This document shows positions 29,319 through 39,597 of a stretch of 64,000 bases of DNA, piece after piece. The notes beneath the pieces are model-generated. The model did no database searches. It was not told where the DNA came from and was given only the letters and a program-made list of their open reading frames with translations. Origin of the DNA: Pseudomonas viridiflava (GTDB lineage Bacteria > Pseudomonadota > Gammaproteobacteria > Pseudomonadales > Pseudomonadaceae); assembly GCF_900585905.1 (NCBI RefSeq), contig NZ_UTVH01000024.1:1-64000 (forward strand), given 5' to 3'. Both the position numbers and the translations under genes were made by a program. Numbering within the stretch: the stretch's first letter is position 1; each line of letters begins with the position of its first letter.

Positions 29319-30338
29319 ATGACCTTGTCTCCCCTGAATCGACGCCGTTTCCAGCGTTTCAAGGCCAACAAGCGTGGCTGGTGGTCCCTGTGGCTGTTCC
29401 TGCTGCTGTTCGGCCTGAGTCTGGGCGCCGAGTTGATCGCCAATGACAAGCCACTGGCGGTTCGCTATGACGGCAGTTGGTATTTTCCGGTGCTGGAGCG
29501 CTACCCGGAGACCACCTTTGGCGGCGAATTTCCGCTGGAGGCCAATTACAAAAGCCCGTACATCAAGGAGCTGCTGGCGAGCAAAGGCGGCTGGACGCTG
29601 TGGGCGCCGATCCCGTTCAGCTATCAGAGCATCAATTACGACCTGAAAGTCCCCGCCCCTGCCCCGCCTTCGGCAGACAACCTGTTGGGCACCGACGATC
29701 AAGGGCGTGACGTGCTGGCGCGGGTCATCTACGGCTTTCGCATCTCAGTGCTGTTTGCCCTGACGCTGACCGTACTCAGCTCGATCATCGGCGTGGTGGC
29801 CGGTGCCCTGCAGGGATTCTACGGCGGCTGGGTCGACCTGCTGGGGCAGCGTTTCCTGGAAGTCTGGTCCGGGCTGCCAGTGCTGTATCTGCTGATCATC
29901 CTGGCCAGCTTCGTGCAGCCCAACTTCTGGTGGTTGCTGGGGATCATGCTGATGTTCTCGTGGATGGGCCTGGTGGACGTGGTACGCGCCGAGTTTTTGC
30001 GTGGGCGCAACCTGGAATACGTGCGTGCGGCCCGGGCGCTGGGCATGGAGAACGGCGCGATCATGTTTCGCCATATCCTGCCCAATGCCATGGTCTCGAC
30101 CATGACGTTCATGCCCTTCATCCTCACCGGCGCCATCGGCACCCTTACCGCACTGGACTTCCTCGGCTTCGGCCTGCCTGCGGGGTCGCCTTCGCTGGGT
30201 GAACTGGTGGCGCAGGGCAAATCCAATCTGCAGGCACCGTGGCTCGGCATCAGCGCGTTCGCGGTACTGGCCTTGATGTTGAGCCTGCTGGTGTTCATCG
30301 GCGAGTCCGCTCGCGATGCTTTCGACCCGAGGAAATGA
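29319..30338 (+). CDS. ABC peptide transporter permease (YejE/NppC-like)
   Basis: Inner-membrane permease of 339 residues, partner of the preceding gene. The N terminus PLNRRRFQRFKANKRGWWSL is a short cytoplasmic tail, typical of DppC/YejE proteins. The LLGTDDQGRDVLARVIYGFR motif precedes the transmembrane core. The EAA loop is VRAEFLRGRNLEYVRAARALG. The gap to nppB is one base, and to nppD one base. Confidence 0.9.
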   Translation: MTLSPLNRRRFQRFKANKRGWWSLWLFLLLFGLSLGAELIANDKPLAVRYDGSWYFPVLERYPETTFGGEFPLEANYKSPYIKELLASKGGWTLWAPIPFSYQSINYDLKVPAPAPPSADNLLGTDDQGRDVLARVIYGFRISVLFALTLTVLSSIIGVVAGALQGFYGGWVDLLGQRFLEVWSGLPVLYLLIILASFVQPNFWWLLGIMLMFSWMGLVDVVRAEFLRGRNLEYVRAARALGMENGAIMFRHILPNAMVSTMTFMPFILTGAIGTLTALDFLGFGLPAGSPSLGELVAQGKSNLQAPWLGISAFAVLALMLSLLVFIGESARDAFDPRK

Positions 30339-30339
30339 A

Positions 30340-31950
30340 ATGAACAATGACAATCTGATCGAGGTTCGCGATCTGGCCGTCGAGTTCGTCTCTGGCGAAG
30401 GCTGTCAGCGCGTGGTCGAAGGCATCAATTTCGATATCCGCCGTGGCGAAACCCTGGCACTGGTGGGCGAAAGCGGTTCGGGCAAGTCAGTGACCGCGCA
30501 CTCGATCCTGCGCTTGCTGCCCTACCCGCTGGCCCGCCACCCCAGCGGTACCATTCGCTACGCCGGGCAGGATCTGCTGACCCTGGATGAAAAGAAGTTG
30601 CGCGGCATCCGTGGCAATCGCATCGCGATGATCTTCCAGGAGCCCATGACGTCGCTGAACCCGCTGCAGTCGATTGAAAAGCAGATCAACGAAGTGCTTG
30701 GCCTGCACAAGGGCCTGACCGGCAAGGACGCGACCCGGCGTACCCTTGAGTTGCTGGAGCTGGTCGGCATCCCGGAGCCGGTAAAGCGCCTCAAGGCGCT
30801 GCCCCATGAACTTTCGGGCGGCCAGCGCCAGCGGGTGATGATCGCCATGGCCCTGGCCAACGAGCCGGAGCTGCTGATTGCCGACGAACCCACCACGGCG
30901 CTGGACGTCACCGTGCAGCTGAAAATCCTTGAATTGCTCAAGGAGCTGCAGTCTCGTCTGGGCATGGCACTGCTGCTGATCAGTCATGATTTGAACGTGG
31001 TGAAGCAAATTGCCCATCGCGTATGTGTCATGCAGCGCGGTTGCATCGTCGAACAGGCGTCTTGTGACGAACTGTTTCGTGCACCGCAGCATCCTTACAC
31101 CCGGGTTTTGCTCAGCGCAGAGCCCAGCGGCGGCCCGGCGGAAAATCCCGCTGGCGCACCGATACTGGAAGTCGACGATTTGCGGGTGTGGTTTCCGATC
31201 AAAAAGGGCCTGCTCAAGCGAACGGTCGACCACGTCAAGGCCGTTGACGGCATCCACTTCAGCTTGCCCAAGGGGCAGACCCTGGGGATCGTCGGCGAGA
31301 GCGGCTCGGGCAAGTCAACCATGGGCCTGGCGATTCTTCGCCTGATCGCAAGCCAGGGCGACATACGTTTTCAGGGTGAAACGCTAAACTTGCTGTCGCA
31401 GCAACAGATTCGTCCGCTGCGACGGCAGATGCAGGTGGTGTTCCAGGACCCGTTTGGCAGCCTGAGCCCGCGAATGTCGGTGGCTGAAATCGTCGGCGAA
31501 GGCCTGCGCATTCACCGCATGGGTACGGCGGCGGAACAGGAAGTGGCGATTATCGAGGCGCTGAAGGAAGTAGGGCTGGATCCGGAAAGCCGTCACCGTT
31601 ACCCTCACGAGTTTTCCGGGGGGCAGCGGCAACGAATCGCCATCGCCCGCGCGCTGGTGCTCAAGCCAGCATTGATTTTGCTGGACGAGCCCACCTCGGC
31701 GCTCGACCGGACCGTGCAGCGCCAGGTGGTTGAATTGCTGCGTGCGTTACAGACCAAGTACAACCTGACGTACTTGTTCATCAGCCATGACCTGGCGGTC
31801 GTCAAAGCGCTGAGCCACCAGTTGATGGTGGTCAGGCAGGGCCAAGTGGTCGAACAGGGTGACGCGCAAGCCATTTTTGCCGCACCACAACATTCTTATA
31901 CACAGCAGTTGCTGGAAGCCGCCTTTTTGGCCCCGGTAGCTGTCGATTAA
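30340..31950 (+). CDS. Dual ABC ATPase of peptide importer (YejF/NppD-like)
   Basis: Fused double ATP-binding subunit of 536 residues. Both halves have complete motifs: Walker A GESGSGKS in each, signatures LSGGQRQR and FSGGQRQR, and Walker B LLIADEPTTALD and LILLDEPTSALD. It energises the two permeases encoded just upstream. The ATG at 30340 has AGGAAATGAA before it. The last gene of the operon is followed closely (18 bp) by fabI, which may be cotranscribed. Confidence 0.93.
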   Translation: MNNDNLIEVRDLAVEFVSGEGCQRVVEGINFDIRRGETLALVGESGSGKSVTAHSILRLLPYPLARHPSGTIRYAGQDLLTLDEKKLRGIRGNRIAMIFQEPMTSLNPLQSIEKQINEVLGLHKGLTGKDATRRTLELLELVGIPEPVKRLKALPHELSGGQRQRVMIAMALANEPELLIADEPTTALDVTVQLKILELLKELQSRLGMALLLISHDLNVVKQIAHRVCVMQRGCIVEQASCDELFRAPQHPYTRVLLSAEPSGGPAENPAGAPILEVDDLRVWFPIKKGLLKRTVDHVKAVDGIHFSLPKGQTLGIVGESGSGKSTMGLAILRLIASQGDIRFQGETLNLLSQQQIRPLRRQMQVVFQDPFGSLSPRMSVAEIVGEGLRIHRMGTAAEQEVAIIEALKEVGLDPESRHRYPHEFSGGQRQRIAIARALVLKPALILLDEPTSALDRTVQRQVVELLRALQTKYNLTYLFISHDLAVVKALSHQLMVVRQGQVVEQGDAQAIFAAPQHSYTQQLLEAAFLAPVAVD

Positions 31951-31968
31951 CCTGAAGAGGAACAACAC

Positions 31969-32763
31969 ATGGGTTTTCTCGCCGGTAAGCGCGTCCTGAT
32001 CGTCGGTGTCGCTAGCAAACTGTCCATCGCATCCGGTATCGCTGCCGCCATGCATCGCGAAGGTGCGGAGCTTGCTTTCACCTATCAGAACGACAAACTC
32101 AAAGGCCGCGTCGAAGAGTTCGCCGCAGGCTGGGGTTCGGGTCCTGAGCTGTGCTTCCCTTGCGACGTCGCCAGCGACGAAGAGATCGCCAAGGTCTTCG
32201 CCGAACTGAGCAAGAAGTGGGACGGTCTGGACGTGATCGTTCACTCGGTTGGCTTCGCCCCGGGCGACCAGCTTGATGGCGACTTCACCGACGCCACCAC
32301 CCGCGAAGGTTTCCGCATCGCTCACGACATCAGCGCCTACAGCTTCGTGGCATTGGCCAAGGCGGGTCGCGAGATGATGAAAGGCCGCAATGGCAGTCTG
32401 CTGACGCTGTCGTACCTGGGCGCCGAGCGCACCATGCCGAACTACAACGTGATGGGCATGGCCAAGGCCAGCCTGGAAGCGGGCGTACGTTACCTGGCTG
32501 GCAGCCTCGGCCCGGAAGGCACTCGCGTCAACGCGGTATCGGCAGGTCCGATCCGTACGCTGGCCGCCTCGGGGATCAAGAACTTCCGCAAGATGCTGGC
32601 AGCCAATGAGGCGCAGACGCCGTTGCGTCGTAACGTGACGATTGATGAAGTCGGCAACGCCGGTGCGTTCCTGTGTTCGGACCTGGCGTCCGGGATCAGT
32701 GGCGAGATCATGTATGTGGATGGTGGTTTCAATACCACGGCGATGGGCAATATCGAGGAGTAA
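31969..32763 (+). CDS. Enoyl-[acyl-carrier-protein] reductase FabI
   Basis: NADH-dependent enoyl-ACP reductase of 264 residues, final step of each fatty-acid elongation cycle and the triclosan target. The atypical short-chain dehydrogenase glycine motif ([13 protein letters not shown]) and the Tyr-x6-Lys active site ([13 protein letters not shown]) are visible. [15 protein letters not shown] forms the substrate-binding loop. A good GAAGAGG ribosome site precedes the ATG. It ends at a strong terminator. Confidence 0.95.
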   Translation: MGFLAGKRVLIVGVASKLSIASGIAAAMHREGAELAFTYQNDKLKGRVEEFAAGWGSGPELCFPCDVASDEEIAKVFAELSKKWDGLDVIVHSVGFAPGDQLDGDFTDATTREGFRIAHDISAYSFVALAKAGREMMKGRNGSLLTLSYLGAERTMPNYNVMGMAKASLEAGVRYLAGSLGPEGTRVNAVSAGPIRTLAASGIKNFRKMLAANEAQTPLRRNVTIDEVGNAGAFLCSDLASGISGEIMYVDGGFNTTAMGNIEE

Positions 32764-33775
32764 TCTTCGCGCTGGCCTGTGAATGAAAGCCCGCTGCTCG
32801 CGAGAGTGGCGGGCTTTTTTGTGTCTGTTTGATGGGCTTATGTCTGCCTGTGGGATGTTTGCCTGTTGAATCACTGGCTGTGGGATGACTGCCTGTGCAC
32901 TCTCTGCCTGTGGGATGCCGGCTATGGATGTATACCTGTGGGAGTGAACTTGCTCACGAAGGCGTCAGTTCAGCCGAATCGGAATCTCGCAAGACGCAGC
33001 TGGAGTACATATCCATTATCGGTGGGGCGCTTGGGTTATGGTTCCGCCCTTACGGCGGGTCACTTTTGGCAAACGCCCGGATTGCCGGCCCAGCCAAAAG
33101 TAACCAAAAAGTCTGCGCTCCTTTGTCCGGGTCTTCGCCAAGGCTAAGACTTCCCTCGCTCCGGCATTGCTCCGTGGGTCGCCGCAACGGGCCATCCATG
33201 GCCCGTTGCGGCTAACCCGGCATCCCTGCCGGGTTCCCCACTGCGCAATACCTCCACTCGGCCTGCCACAAGTCGCAATTGAGGTGTTCTCAAGATCGGA
33301 TTTTAAAAGCGAGCACGAGTTTTCAATTATGTATTTATGGTCCTACAACCGATCCTTCGGACTAGCAGGTTGCAGGTAATTACCTGGCAACCAACAGGAC
33401 CGCTGTTAATGCTCGAATGCGATGTCATGAACGCCACCATTGCGACTTGTGGGAGGCCGAACGCAGACGTTGCGCAGTGGGGAGCTCGGCATGGATGCCG
33501 AGCTAGCCGCACCGGGCCATGGACGGCCCATTGCGGCGGCCCCACGGAGCAATGCCGGAGTGAGGGAAGTCCGAGCACCAGCGAGGACCCGGACAAAGGA
33601 GCGCAGCGTTTTTAGTTACTTTTTTGGCGTTTGAAAAAAGTGACCCGCCGTAAGGGCGGAACCGATATCCAAGAGCACACAGATAACGGATATGTACACT
33701 GCCTACAAGATCTGATTCAGCACAAATAGCACTAACGCCTTCGTGAGCAAGCTCACTCCCACAGCCAGTAACTCC
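32764..33775. repeat. Large imperfect inverted repeat in a gene-free kilobase
   Basis: The left arm (about 32935-33270) is repeated in inverted order on the right (about 33420-33764). Matching blocks are an outer REP (32935-32965 versus 33734-33764), TACATATCC blocks, the TTCCGCCCTTACGGCGGGTC block with its complement near 33643-33662, and an inner core with GGCCATCCATGGCC/GGCCATGGACGGCC. The AT-richer centre (33270-33420) is unique. The left approach has several degenerate CTGTGGGATG units (32847-32930). The inner core is related to the tandem repeat at 1-752. Short frames across it are not genes. Confidence 0.8.
32786..32820 (+). terminator. Rho-independent terminator of fabI
   Basis: A 9-bp stem (AAAGCCCGC/GCGGGCTTT) with a 14-nt loop and a T-run lies 22 bp after the fabI stop. 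Confidence 0.88.
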
Positions 33776-34774
33776 TCACCCCCGAGCCTGATTCCTCTCC
33801 CCCATCTTCTTGCTGCGCTTCTCAAGCACCAGATAAACCACAATCGCAATCACCAGCGGCAGCAAAAAGTAGATCGCCCGATAGCCAATCAACGCCGCCA
33901 GCAACGACCCCTTGGAAAACTCATGTTGCAGCAAGGTAATGAACACCGTCTCCAACACACCCAACCCCGCGGGAATATGCGTAATCACCCCGGCAATACT
34001 GCTGATCAACAACACCCCGAGAATGGCCGGATAGAACGCCTTCTCCGGTAACAGGGTAAAAATCACCAGCGCCATCAATGACCAGTTCAATGCACCAAGG
34101 CTGGCCTGCAGCAGCGCCTGCTTGAGGGAAGGCAAGGTGATTTCCTGGTCGCGCACTGTCCAGGAGCGACGCTTGGAAAACCGGCACGCCAGCAAATAAG
34201 CGCCGGAAATTGCCAACAGCGCCACACCAATCAAGCGCAACGTCCCGGACCCCACCGCCCATTCCTTCGGCAACTCCAGAAAGCCCATGGCGAACACCCC
34301 GCCCGCCAACAGCATGTAACCCAGCCAGTTGGTGATCAGGCTCAGGCTCAATATCCGCGTGATGGTCGGCACATCCAGCCCGAGGCGCGAATACAGGCGA
34401 TAGCGCAAGGCAATGCCACCCACCCAAGAGCTCAAGTTCAAGTTAAAGGCATAACAGACAAACGCCACCGGCACGATCTGCTTGATGGCCAACTTGTGCC
34501 CGGTGTAAAAACGCGCCAGCACGTCGAAACAGCAATACGTCAGGTAACTGCACAGCGCGATGACCACACCCAGCGCCAGGGTGCTGATCTTGTAAGACTG
34601 CAGCGCCTGCTTGACCTCCTGCCAGTCGAGGTTTTTCACCAGCAGGAACAGCAACACCGGCACGGCAATGAAAAAGAACAGATTGAAGGCGCGTTTGGCC
34701 CACTTCCATTTAGTGCTCTGCTTGCCCGCCGGTTTCTCCGACTTGTCGGCAGGCGCTTCATAAGCCTGGGTCAT
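33776..34774 (-). CDS. YbhN/UPF0104-family integral membrane protein
   Basis: Polytopic inner-membrane protein of 332 residues with about eight hydrophobic segments. It belongs to the lysylphosphatidylglycerol-synthase transmembrane (flippase-like) fold family. NLNLSSWVGGIALRYRLYSRLGL is the recognisable family stretch, and AGVITHIPAGLGVLETVFI resembles the conserved GG/GxxE region. It ends in a basic tail. Its start overlaps the clsB stop by 4 nt, the same ybhP-clsB-ybhN order as in E. coli. A role in lipid handling is inferred from fold and context. Confidence 0.86.
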   Translation of the reverse strand: MTQAYEAPADKSEKPAGKQSTKWKWAKRAFNLFFFIAVPVLLFLLVKNLDWQEVKQALQSYKISTLALGVVIALCSYLTYCCFDVLARFYTGHKLAIKQIVPVAFVCYAFNLNLSSWVGGIALRYRLYSRLGLDVPTITRILSLSLITNWLGYMLLAGGVFAMGFLELPKEWAVGSGTLRLIGVALLAISGAYLLACRFSKRRSWTVRDQEITLPSLKQALLQASLGALNWSLMALVIFTLLPEKAFYPAILGVLLISSIAGVITHIPAGLGVLETVFITLLQHEFSKGSLLAALIGYRAIYFLLPLVIAIVVYLVLEKRSKKMGERNQARG

Positions 34775-36057
34775 AGCGATTTCTCCTGATCCGCGTGCAG
34801 GCTGCCCTTGAGTTCGTGGCCCACGCTGTTTTTCTGCTCGTGATCGATGGCGCTGGCTTCAGGCATGACATCAGCCGTGCGGATGGGCTTGAGGCGTACG
34901 CCGTGTACAGGAAACAGACCGGCAATGGCCGGAAAGTGGCGCAAGAAGTGGAAACTGAAGAAAATCATCGGTGCCCGCCACCACTGCCCGCGGGCCGCGC
35001 CACGCAGTGTCATCTGTTTGCTGTGGGCGGCGATCAGTTCCGTCAGGTGCTCGTGCAGGTACTGATTGAGCGGCTGATCGCGGATGAACAGATTCACCTC
35101 AAGGTTCAGCGCCAGGCTCAGCGGGTCAAGGTTGCTGGAGCCGACGGTGGACCATTCCTGATCAATCAGCGCCACTTTGCCGTGCAGCGCGCGCTGCGTG
35201 TATTCGTGGATTTTCACCCCGTCGCGCAGCAGATAGGTGTACGTCAGGCGTGAGCAGACCCGCACGAACGGCATGTCCGGCTGGCCTTGCAGAATCAGGG
35301 TGACCTTGACGCCTCGGCGCGCGGCGTTGCGCAGCTCGCGCAAGAACCGATAGCTGGGGAAGAAGTAGGCGTTGGCGATGGTAATGCGCTGGGTCGCGTT
35401 GCGAATCGCCAGCAGATATTGCTCTTCGATATCGGTGGTGTGTTCTTCATTATCGCGCTGGCACAGCAGCATCCGTGCGCTGCCAGCATGCTTGGCCGAC
35501 ACCGGCAGCGCCGGAAACTTTGCCCGCACCGCATCGCTCAACAGGCGCATGGCCGCCTTGTGAATGTCGACGACAACAGGCCCACGCACCAGCACCGCGT
35601 AATCCTGCTTGGCAGTGAGGCCGGTGTCACTCATGTGATCGACGCTGTAGTTGATCCCGCCGATGAACGCCAGTTCGCCATCGATGACCACGACCTTGCG
35701 ATGCAAGCGTCGAAACAGATTGGTACGCATGCCCATGAAACGCGGGCGCGGGTCGAACAGCTGGATATGTACGCCAGCCTGAAGCATGCGGCTGACGAAG
35801 GTAGAGCTCAGGTCAGAGGTGCCATAGTCGTCGACCGTGACCACCACGCGCACGCCGTTACTGGCAGCGTGGATCAACGCCTGCTGCAACGCCTCGCCCA
35901 CGCGGTCCTCGAAAATGATGAAGGTTTCCAGCAGCACTTCCTTGCGCGCGGCGCGGATGCATTCGAAGACGCGGGTGAAATAGTCTTCGCCATTGATCAG
36001 CAATTCCACCGAGTTGCCATCGCGCCACTGCCCGGGATTTTTCGCTTGCTGAGTCAT
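34771..36057 (-). CDS. Cardiolipin synthase B (ClsB)
   Basis: Phospholipase-D-superfamily enzyme of 428 residues that makes cardiolipin from phosphatidylglycerol and a second lipid. Two HKD motifs are visible: [19 protein letters not shown] and [21 protein letters not shown]. There are no N-terminal membrane helices, as in ClsB and unlike ClsA. The ATG at 36057 is chosen for its GGAG site and its 4-nt overlap with ybhP. The frame is open to 36396, but that part reads as antisense to ybhP. Confidence 0.9.
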   Translation of the reverse strand: MTQQAKNPGQWRDGNSVELLINGEDYFTRVFECIRAARKEVLLETFIIFEDRVGEALQQALIHAASNGVRVVVTVDDYGTSDLSSTFVSRMLQAGVHIQLFDPRPRFMGMRTNLFRRLHRKVVVIDGELAFIGGINYSVDHMSDTGLTAKQDYAVLVRGPVVVDIHKAAMRLLSDAVRAKFPALPVSAKHAGSARMLLCQRDNEEHTTDIEEQYLLAIRNATQRITIANAYFFPSYRFLRELRNAARRGVKVTLILQGQPDMPFVRVCSRLTYTYLLRDGVKIHEYTQRALHGKVALIDQEWSTVGSSNLDPLSLALNLEVNLFIRDQPLNQYLHEHLTELIAAHSKQMTLRGAARGQWWRAPMIFFSFHFLRHFPAIAGLFPVHGVRLKPIRTADVMPEASAIDHEQKNSVGHELKGSLHADQEKSL

Positions 36058-36839
36058 AGGTTTATCTCCACTGCCAACGGGGCATGGTCGGACAGGTGCG
36101 ACCATGGACGGTTGGACAACACTTTGGGCTTTTGGGTCTTGCCGTTGCGCACGTAAATGCGGTCCAGGCGCAGCAACGGCCAGCGCGCCGGAAAACTTTT
36201 TGCCGGTGCGCCGAAATGCTCGACGAAGACCTCGCGCAGGCCCGTATCGGCCAGCAACGCATCGGCGCGCTGACGCCAATCGTTGAAGTCTCCGGCCACG
36301 ATCACTGGTGCATCGGGTGGCAGGCGCTGGAGCAGCTCGGCCAGCAGTCGCAACTGTTGCCGACGATGCGCCTCGCGCAGGCCCAGGTGCACGCAAATGG
36401 CATGCAGTTCGCCAACGTCAGCCACATCCAGGACGCAATGCAACAGCCCGCGCTCTTCGGTGCCGTCGATGGAAACATCAAGGTTCTCGTGTCGGATAAT
36501 GGGGAACTTCGACAACAGCGCATTACCATGGTGACCATGGGGATACACCGCATTGCGGCCGTAGGCGAAGTCATTCCACATGCTGTCGGCGAGGAACTCG
36601 TACTGCGAGGTGGTGGGCCAGCCTTTCACCTGTTGCGCATGGTTCTGGTGTTCGCCATGCACTTCCTGCAGGAAGACGATATCGGCTGACACCATGCGCA
36701 CCGCATCACGCAATTCGGGAAGGATGAAACGCTTGTTGAGAAAGCCAAAGCCCATGTGCATGTTCATGGTCAAGACATTCAATGAAACAGAGGCAGGTGT
36801 GGCGGTTCGCACGCCGACTGGCGTTGTGGCGGTGTTCAA
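36054..36839 (-). CDS. YbhP-like endonuclease/exonuclease/phosphatase family protein
   Basis: Metal-dependent phosphodiesterase-fold protein of 261 residues. Family residues include [10 protein letters not shown] at the start, [11 protein letters not shown] (catalytic Glu), IVAGDFNDW and the C-terminal [10 protein letters not shown] with the His-Asp pair. It lies between the DUF72 gene and clsB with 4-nt overlaps on both sides. A phospholipid headgroup or DNA substrate has not been settled for this branch, so function is left at family level. Confidence 0.85.
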   Translation of the reverse strand: MNTATTPVGVRTATPASVSLNVLTMNMHMGFGFLNKRFILPELRDAVRMVSADIVFLQEVHGEHQNHAQQVKGWPTTSQYEFLADSMWNDFAYGRNAVYPHGHHGNALLSKFPIIRHENLDVSIDGTEERGLLHCVLDVADVGELHAICVHLGLREAHRRQQLRLLAELLQRLPPDAPVIVAGDFNDWRQRADALLADTGLREVFVEHFGAPAKSFPARWPLLRLDRIYVRNGKTQKPKVLSNRPWSHLSDHAPLAVEINL

Positions 36840-37765
36840 AACTTGACTCCTTGCAGGTCGCCCGGCGCGACTTCCAGACCTTTGGCCAGGTCAAAGTGCT
36901 CCAGCAGTTTTCGCGCGTCATAAGGCGCACGGACTTTGATGTCGTTATCGAAATAGCAATAAATATCCCGGGACTTGCGCTTGCGGCCTTTGCCGGCAAT
37001 GACCAGGTGGGCATCCTCAGGTTGCTCGCCGTGGCGCCAGGCATCGATGCGCGCGAACCAGCGCTGCAACGCTTTGTCGTCATAACCGCTGGCATACAGC
37101 GCTTTGTCGCCATGCAGGCGCAGATAGACGAAATCGCTGGTCAGGTCCTCTATATACGGCCATTTGCCTGCCGTATCGGCCACTACCAGAGCGACGTTGT
37201 AGGTGCGCAGGAGCTTGATGAATTCGGGCACTTGAAAGCTTTCATGGCGGATTTCCACCGCGTGGCGCACGCGCCCGGCCTTACCCTTCTTTTTACCGAT
37301 GTCCAGATAACCCAGCGTGTGCAGGCGCTCGTCGCAGGCAGCGGCGCAGGCTTTGGCCTGTTTCAGGTCCTGGGGCAGCAACGCGAGGAAATGCTCGAAC
37401 TTCTCGGCATCAAACTTGAACGTCGGCGGGAACTGCCAGAGGATCGGTCCCAGCTTTTGCCTGAGCTGAAAAATGCCCGAGGCAAAGAAGTTGGCCATGG
37501 GCGTTTCGATGTCTTTGAGGCGCCGCATGTGAGTGATATAGCGAGGCGCCTTGACGCTGAAAACGAAATCATCAGGGGTGTCGGCGTACCAGCGGGCGTA
37601 CAGGTCGGGCGATTGCAGGGCATAGAATGAGCCGTTGATCTCGATGCTGTTCACCGCGCGGGACGCGAATTTCAGCTCGTTTTTCTGCGTCAGCCCTTCA
37701 GGATAGAAGTCACCCCGCCACGGCACGTATCGCCAGCCGGAGATACCAATACGGATATCGCTCAT
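36836..37765 (-). CDS. DUF72 (YecE-like) family protein
   Basis: Cytosolic TIM-barrel-like protein of 310 residues. Recognisable family stretches are [22 protein letters not shown] at the start, [27 protein letters not shown], and [17 protein letters not shown] with [12 protein letters not shown]. The ATG at 37765 is preferred to an in-frame ATG at 37840 because it aligns with the family start. It is the first gene of a four-gene operon with ybhP, clsB and ybhN, all joined by 4-nt overlaps. The biochemical role of DUF72 is unknown to me. Confidence 0.87.
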   Translation of the reverse strand: MSDIRIGISGWRYVPWRGDFYPEGLTQKNELKFASRAVNSIEINGSFYALQSPDLYARWYADTPDDFVFSVKAPRYITHMRRLKDIETPMANFFASGIFQLRQKLGPILWQFPPTFKFDAEKFEHFLALLPQDLKQAKACAAACDERLHTLGYLDIGKKKGKAGRVRHAVEIRHESFQVPEFIKLLRTYNVALVVADTAGKWPYIEDLTSDFVYLRLHGDKALYASGYDDKALQRWFARIDAWRHGEQPEDAHLVIAGKGRKRKSRDIYCYFDNDIKVRAPYDARKLLEHFDLAKGLEVAPGDLQGVKF

Positions 37766-37886
37766 GATCAGATGCCCAATGCGGTTCGCGTCACCTGATG
37801 AGCACAGCGACCAGTCGTGTGTCGGGCTCGGGTCAATCATCAGGCATGAGTATTCAGCTCATATGAATCCGCGCGTCGGCACAGGT

Positions 37887-39035
37887 TCAATGGGCGGCGT
37901 GCTTCAGGCCCATGGAACGGGTGAAGGCCGCGTATTTGCGACCCAGCTCGGCGGCACACAGGTGCACATCGGCGAGTTTCATCCGCGACATCGAAAACCC
38001 CAGTTGCGCCTCCATCACCGACATCTGTTCGGGTTCAAACGTGACGCTGCCATCGGCATGAATGGCGTGGATGCCATCCTGGCACTGGCCCTTCTGGTTC
38101 ACGGCAATGGCTTCAGCACGCGATACGCCATAGGGCAGCGCCAGCAGCACCCGGCCCATGCCGACGCGAACCGGGTAACCGCCCGGCAGGCCGCCGGGCC
38201 CAGGTACATGGGTAATGATTTCATCATCTGCGAACAGATTCTCCAGCAGACGAACAGCCGAGATGGCGTTGAAAAAATTCACATTGGCGCCGTCAAGGCT
38301 GCGGTGATGAGTGCATAACGAGCTGAAGATCGCCTCGTCATCGAACGACCCGCTGCAGTCCAGGCCGTCCACCCAGTAACGCAAACAGTAATTGGCGACC
38401 TTTGGCAAGCCCGCCAGCGCTACACGATGGCTGAACTCCTGCTGAGCGATCATCTTGACCTGTACGTATTCAGGCGCACGCCGAGCCAGGCGCGCGATTG
38501 ACAGCCGAACGGCCGGAATCAGATTGGCCACCCCGCCAACGCCGGTTTCAGGCGCCAGCCCCACTTTGTCCAGCACCACATTGACGGCGTCGGGATAAGC
38601 GGCGTTGACGGTCACGGCCCTCACTGCGCAATGTTTCACTGCTCGCATCAGTTCGTAGGCGGGTGCCAACTGCATGGGCAACCAGGGGCCAAAACGCGCG
38701 GATTCCAGCGAATGGTAGGAATCAGTGGACAATTCGGTGATGGTTCGCCAAGAATGCAAAGAAGCACTGTTGAAGATAATGTCGGGGCGAATCCGGTAGA
38801 TGATCTCGGCGTTGCGCTCGATATTCCCCGGCCCCAAGTCCATCAGTACAGGTTGTATGGTGCACGTCCCGCCCAATTGCAGGCACCCCTGACGAAAATG
38901 GTTGCAGGTACGGGTCAAATGCTCAAGATCGCGCCCGGCGATATAAAAAATAAAGGCGTCGCGTGGAGCCAGCATCTTGAGTACTTGCAGGCAGAGATCA
39001 CCGCCCCCAATGAACAACAACTTCTTCCTGTGCAT
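37887..39035 (-). CDS. Saccharopine-dehydrogenase-like Rossmann-fold protein, unknown function
   Basis: Protein of 382 residues with an N-terminal dinucleotide-binding fold (LLFIGGGDLCLQVLKML, then the strand-2 region YIAGRDLEHL). The rest contains PDIIFNSASLHSW and GPGGLPGGYPVRVG, which resemble saccharopine/carboxynorspermidine dehydrogenase-like enzymes in layout. I cannot assign a reaction. No partner genes flank it: the next minus-strand operon begins 122 bp beyond its end, and 562 bp of non-coding DNA lie upstream. An amino-acid or opine-type dehydrogenase is a guess only. Confidence 0.65.
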   Translation of the reverse strand: MHRKKLLFIGGGDLCLQVLKMLAPRDAFIFYIAGRDLEHLTRTCNHFRQGCLQLGGTCTIQPVLMDLGPGNIERNAEIIYRIRPDIIFNSASLHSWRTITELSTDSYHSLESARFGPWLPMQLAPAYELMRAVKHCAVRAVTVNAAYPDAVNVVLDKVGLAPETGVGGVANLIPAVRLSIARLARRAPEYVQVKMIAQQEFSHRVALAGLPKVANYCLRYWVDGLDCSGSFDDEAIFSSLCTHHRSLDGANVNFFNAISAVRLLENLFADDEIITHVPGPGGLPGGYPVRVGMGRVLLALPYGVSRAEAIAVNQKGQCQDGIHAIHADGSVTFEPEQMSVMEAQLGFSMSRMKLADVHLCAAELGRKYAAFTRSMGLKHAAH

Positions 39036-39597
39036 CTAGAGTCCCCCCGGACGGTCGCGCAGCTTTCTTCAACCCGCAGGATGACTGGCTGAACGTACAT
39101 TCGTAGTACTGAAGACAGGTCTGCTGAGTGCCCCCTCGTTTGCGGGTAACAGGACCCGACACGACACCAGGCGCGTCGGAGCCTGGTCTGCAGGACAGCG
39201 GCGCCTGACTCTGATTATTGTGCGCTTGCAACTCTCGATGGTCGTGCCTGCGGATGCGTTCAAACTTGCGTATGACTCGTCTACACGCCCAGTAGATTAA
39301 CGCCGCGCTCGTGCTGGCAGCGTTCAAGATCTAAGATGGCGGTGATTATTAAGGCTGTCAAACGGGCTCACTCACTGATCAAGCACAAATCGAAATAAGA
39401 CGGATATCATTTTATTAAAATTGCATCGGTGTACTAAGATGCCGTTGTTTTACATCCATTCGAATGTACTCAAACAACTCAGAACGAACATGGCACGTTT
39501 AGGCCATGCCTCGAGCACCCTGCTGGGCTAATCTAGCGAAGCCTCCTGCCGATCACCTGGCAGGGGCAATAACGAGAACGATCGAGGATTTCACACC
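39036..39597. other. Non-coding divergent region, AT-rich in the middle
   Basis: These 562 bp separate the Rossmann-fold gene (minus strand) from cytochrome b561 (plus strand). The centre (about 39340-39460) is markedly AT-rich compared with its surroundings and probably holds promoters. A minus-strand frame at 38998-39327 has no family support. I see no clear hairpin operator or RNA gene. Confidence 0.5.

Noticed and set aside
32764..33775. CRISPR-like array
   Set aside because: The repeats are few, long, inverted and not evenly spaced; no cas genes are present in the window.
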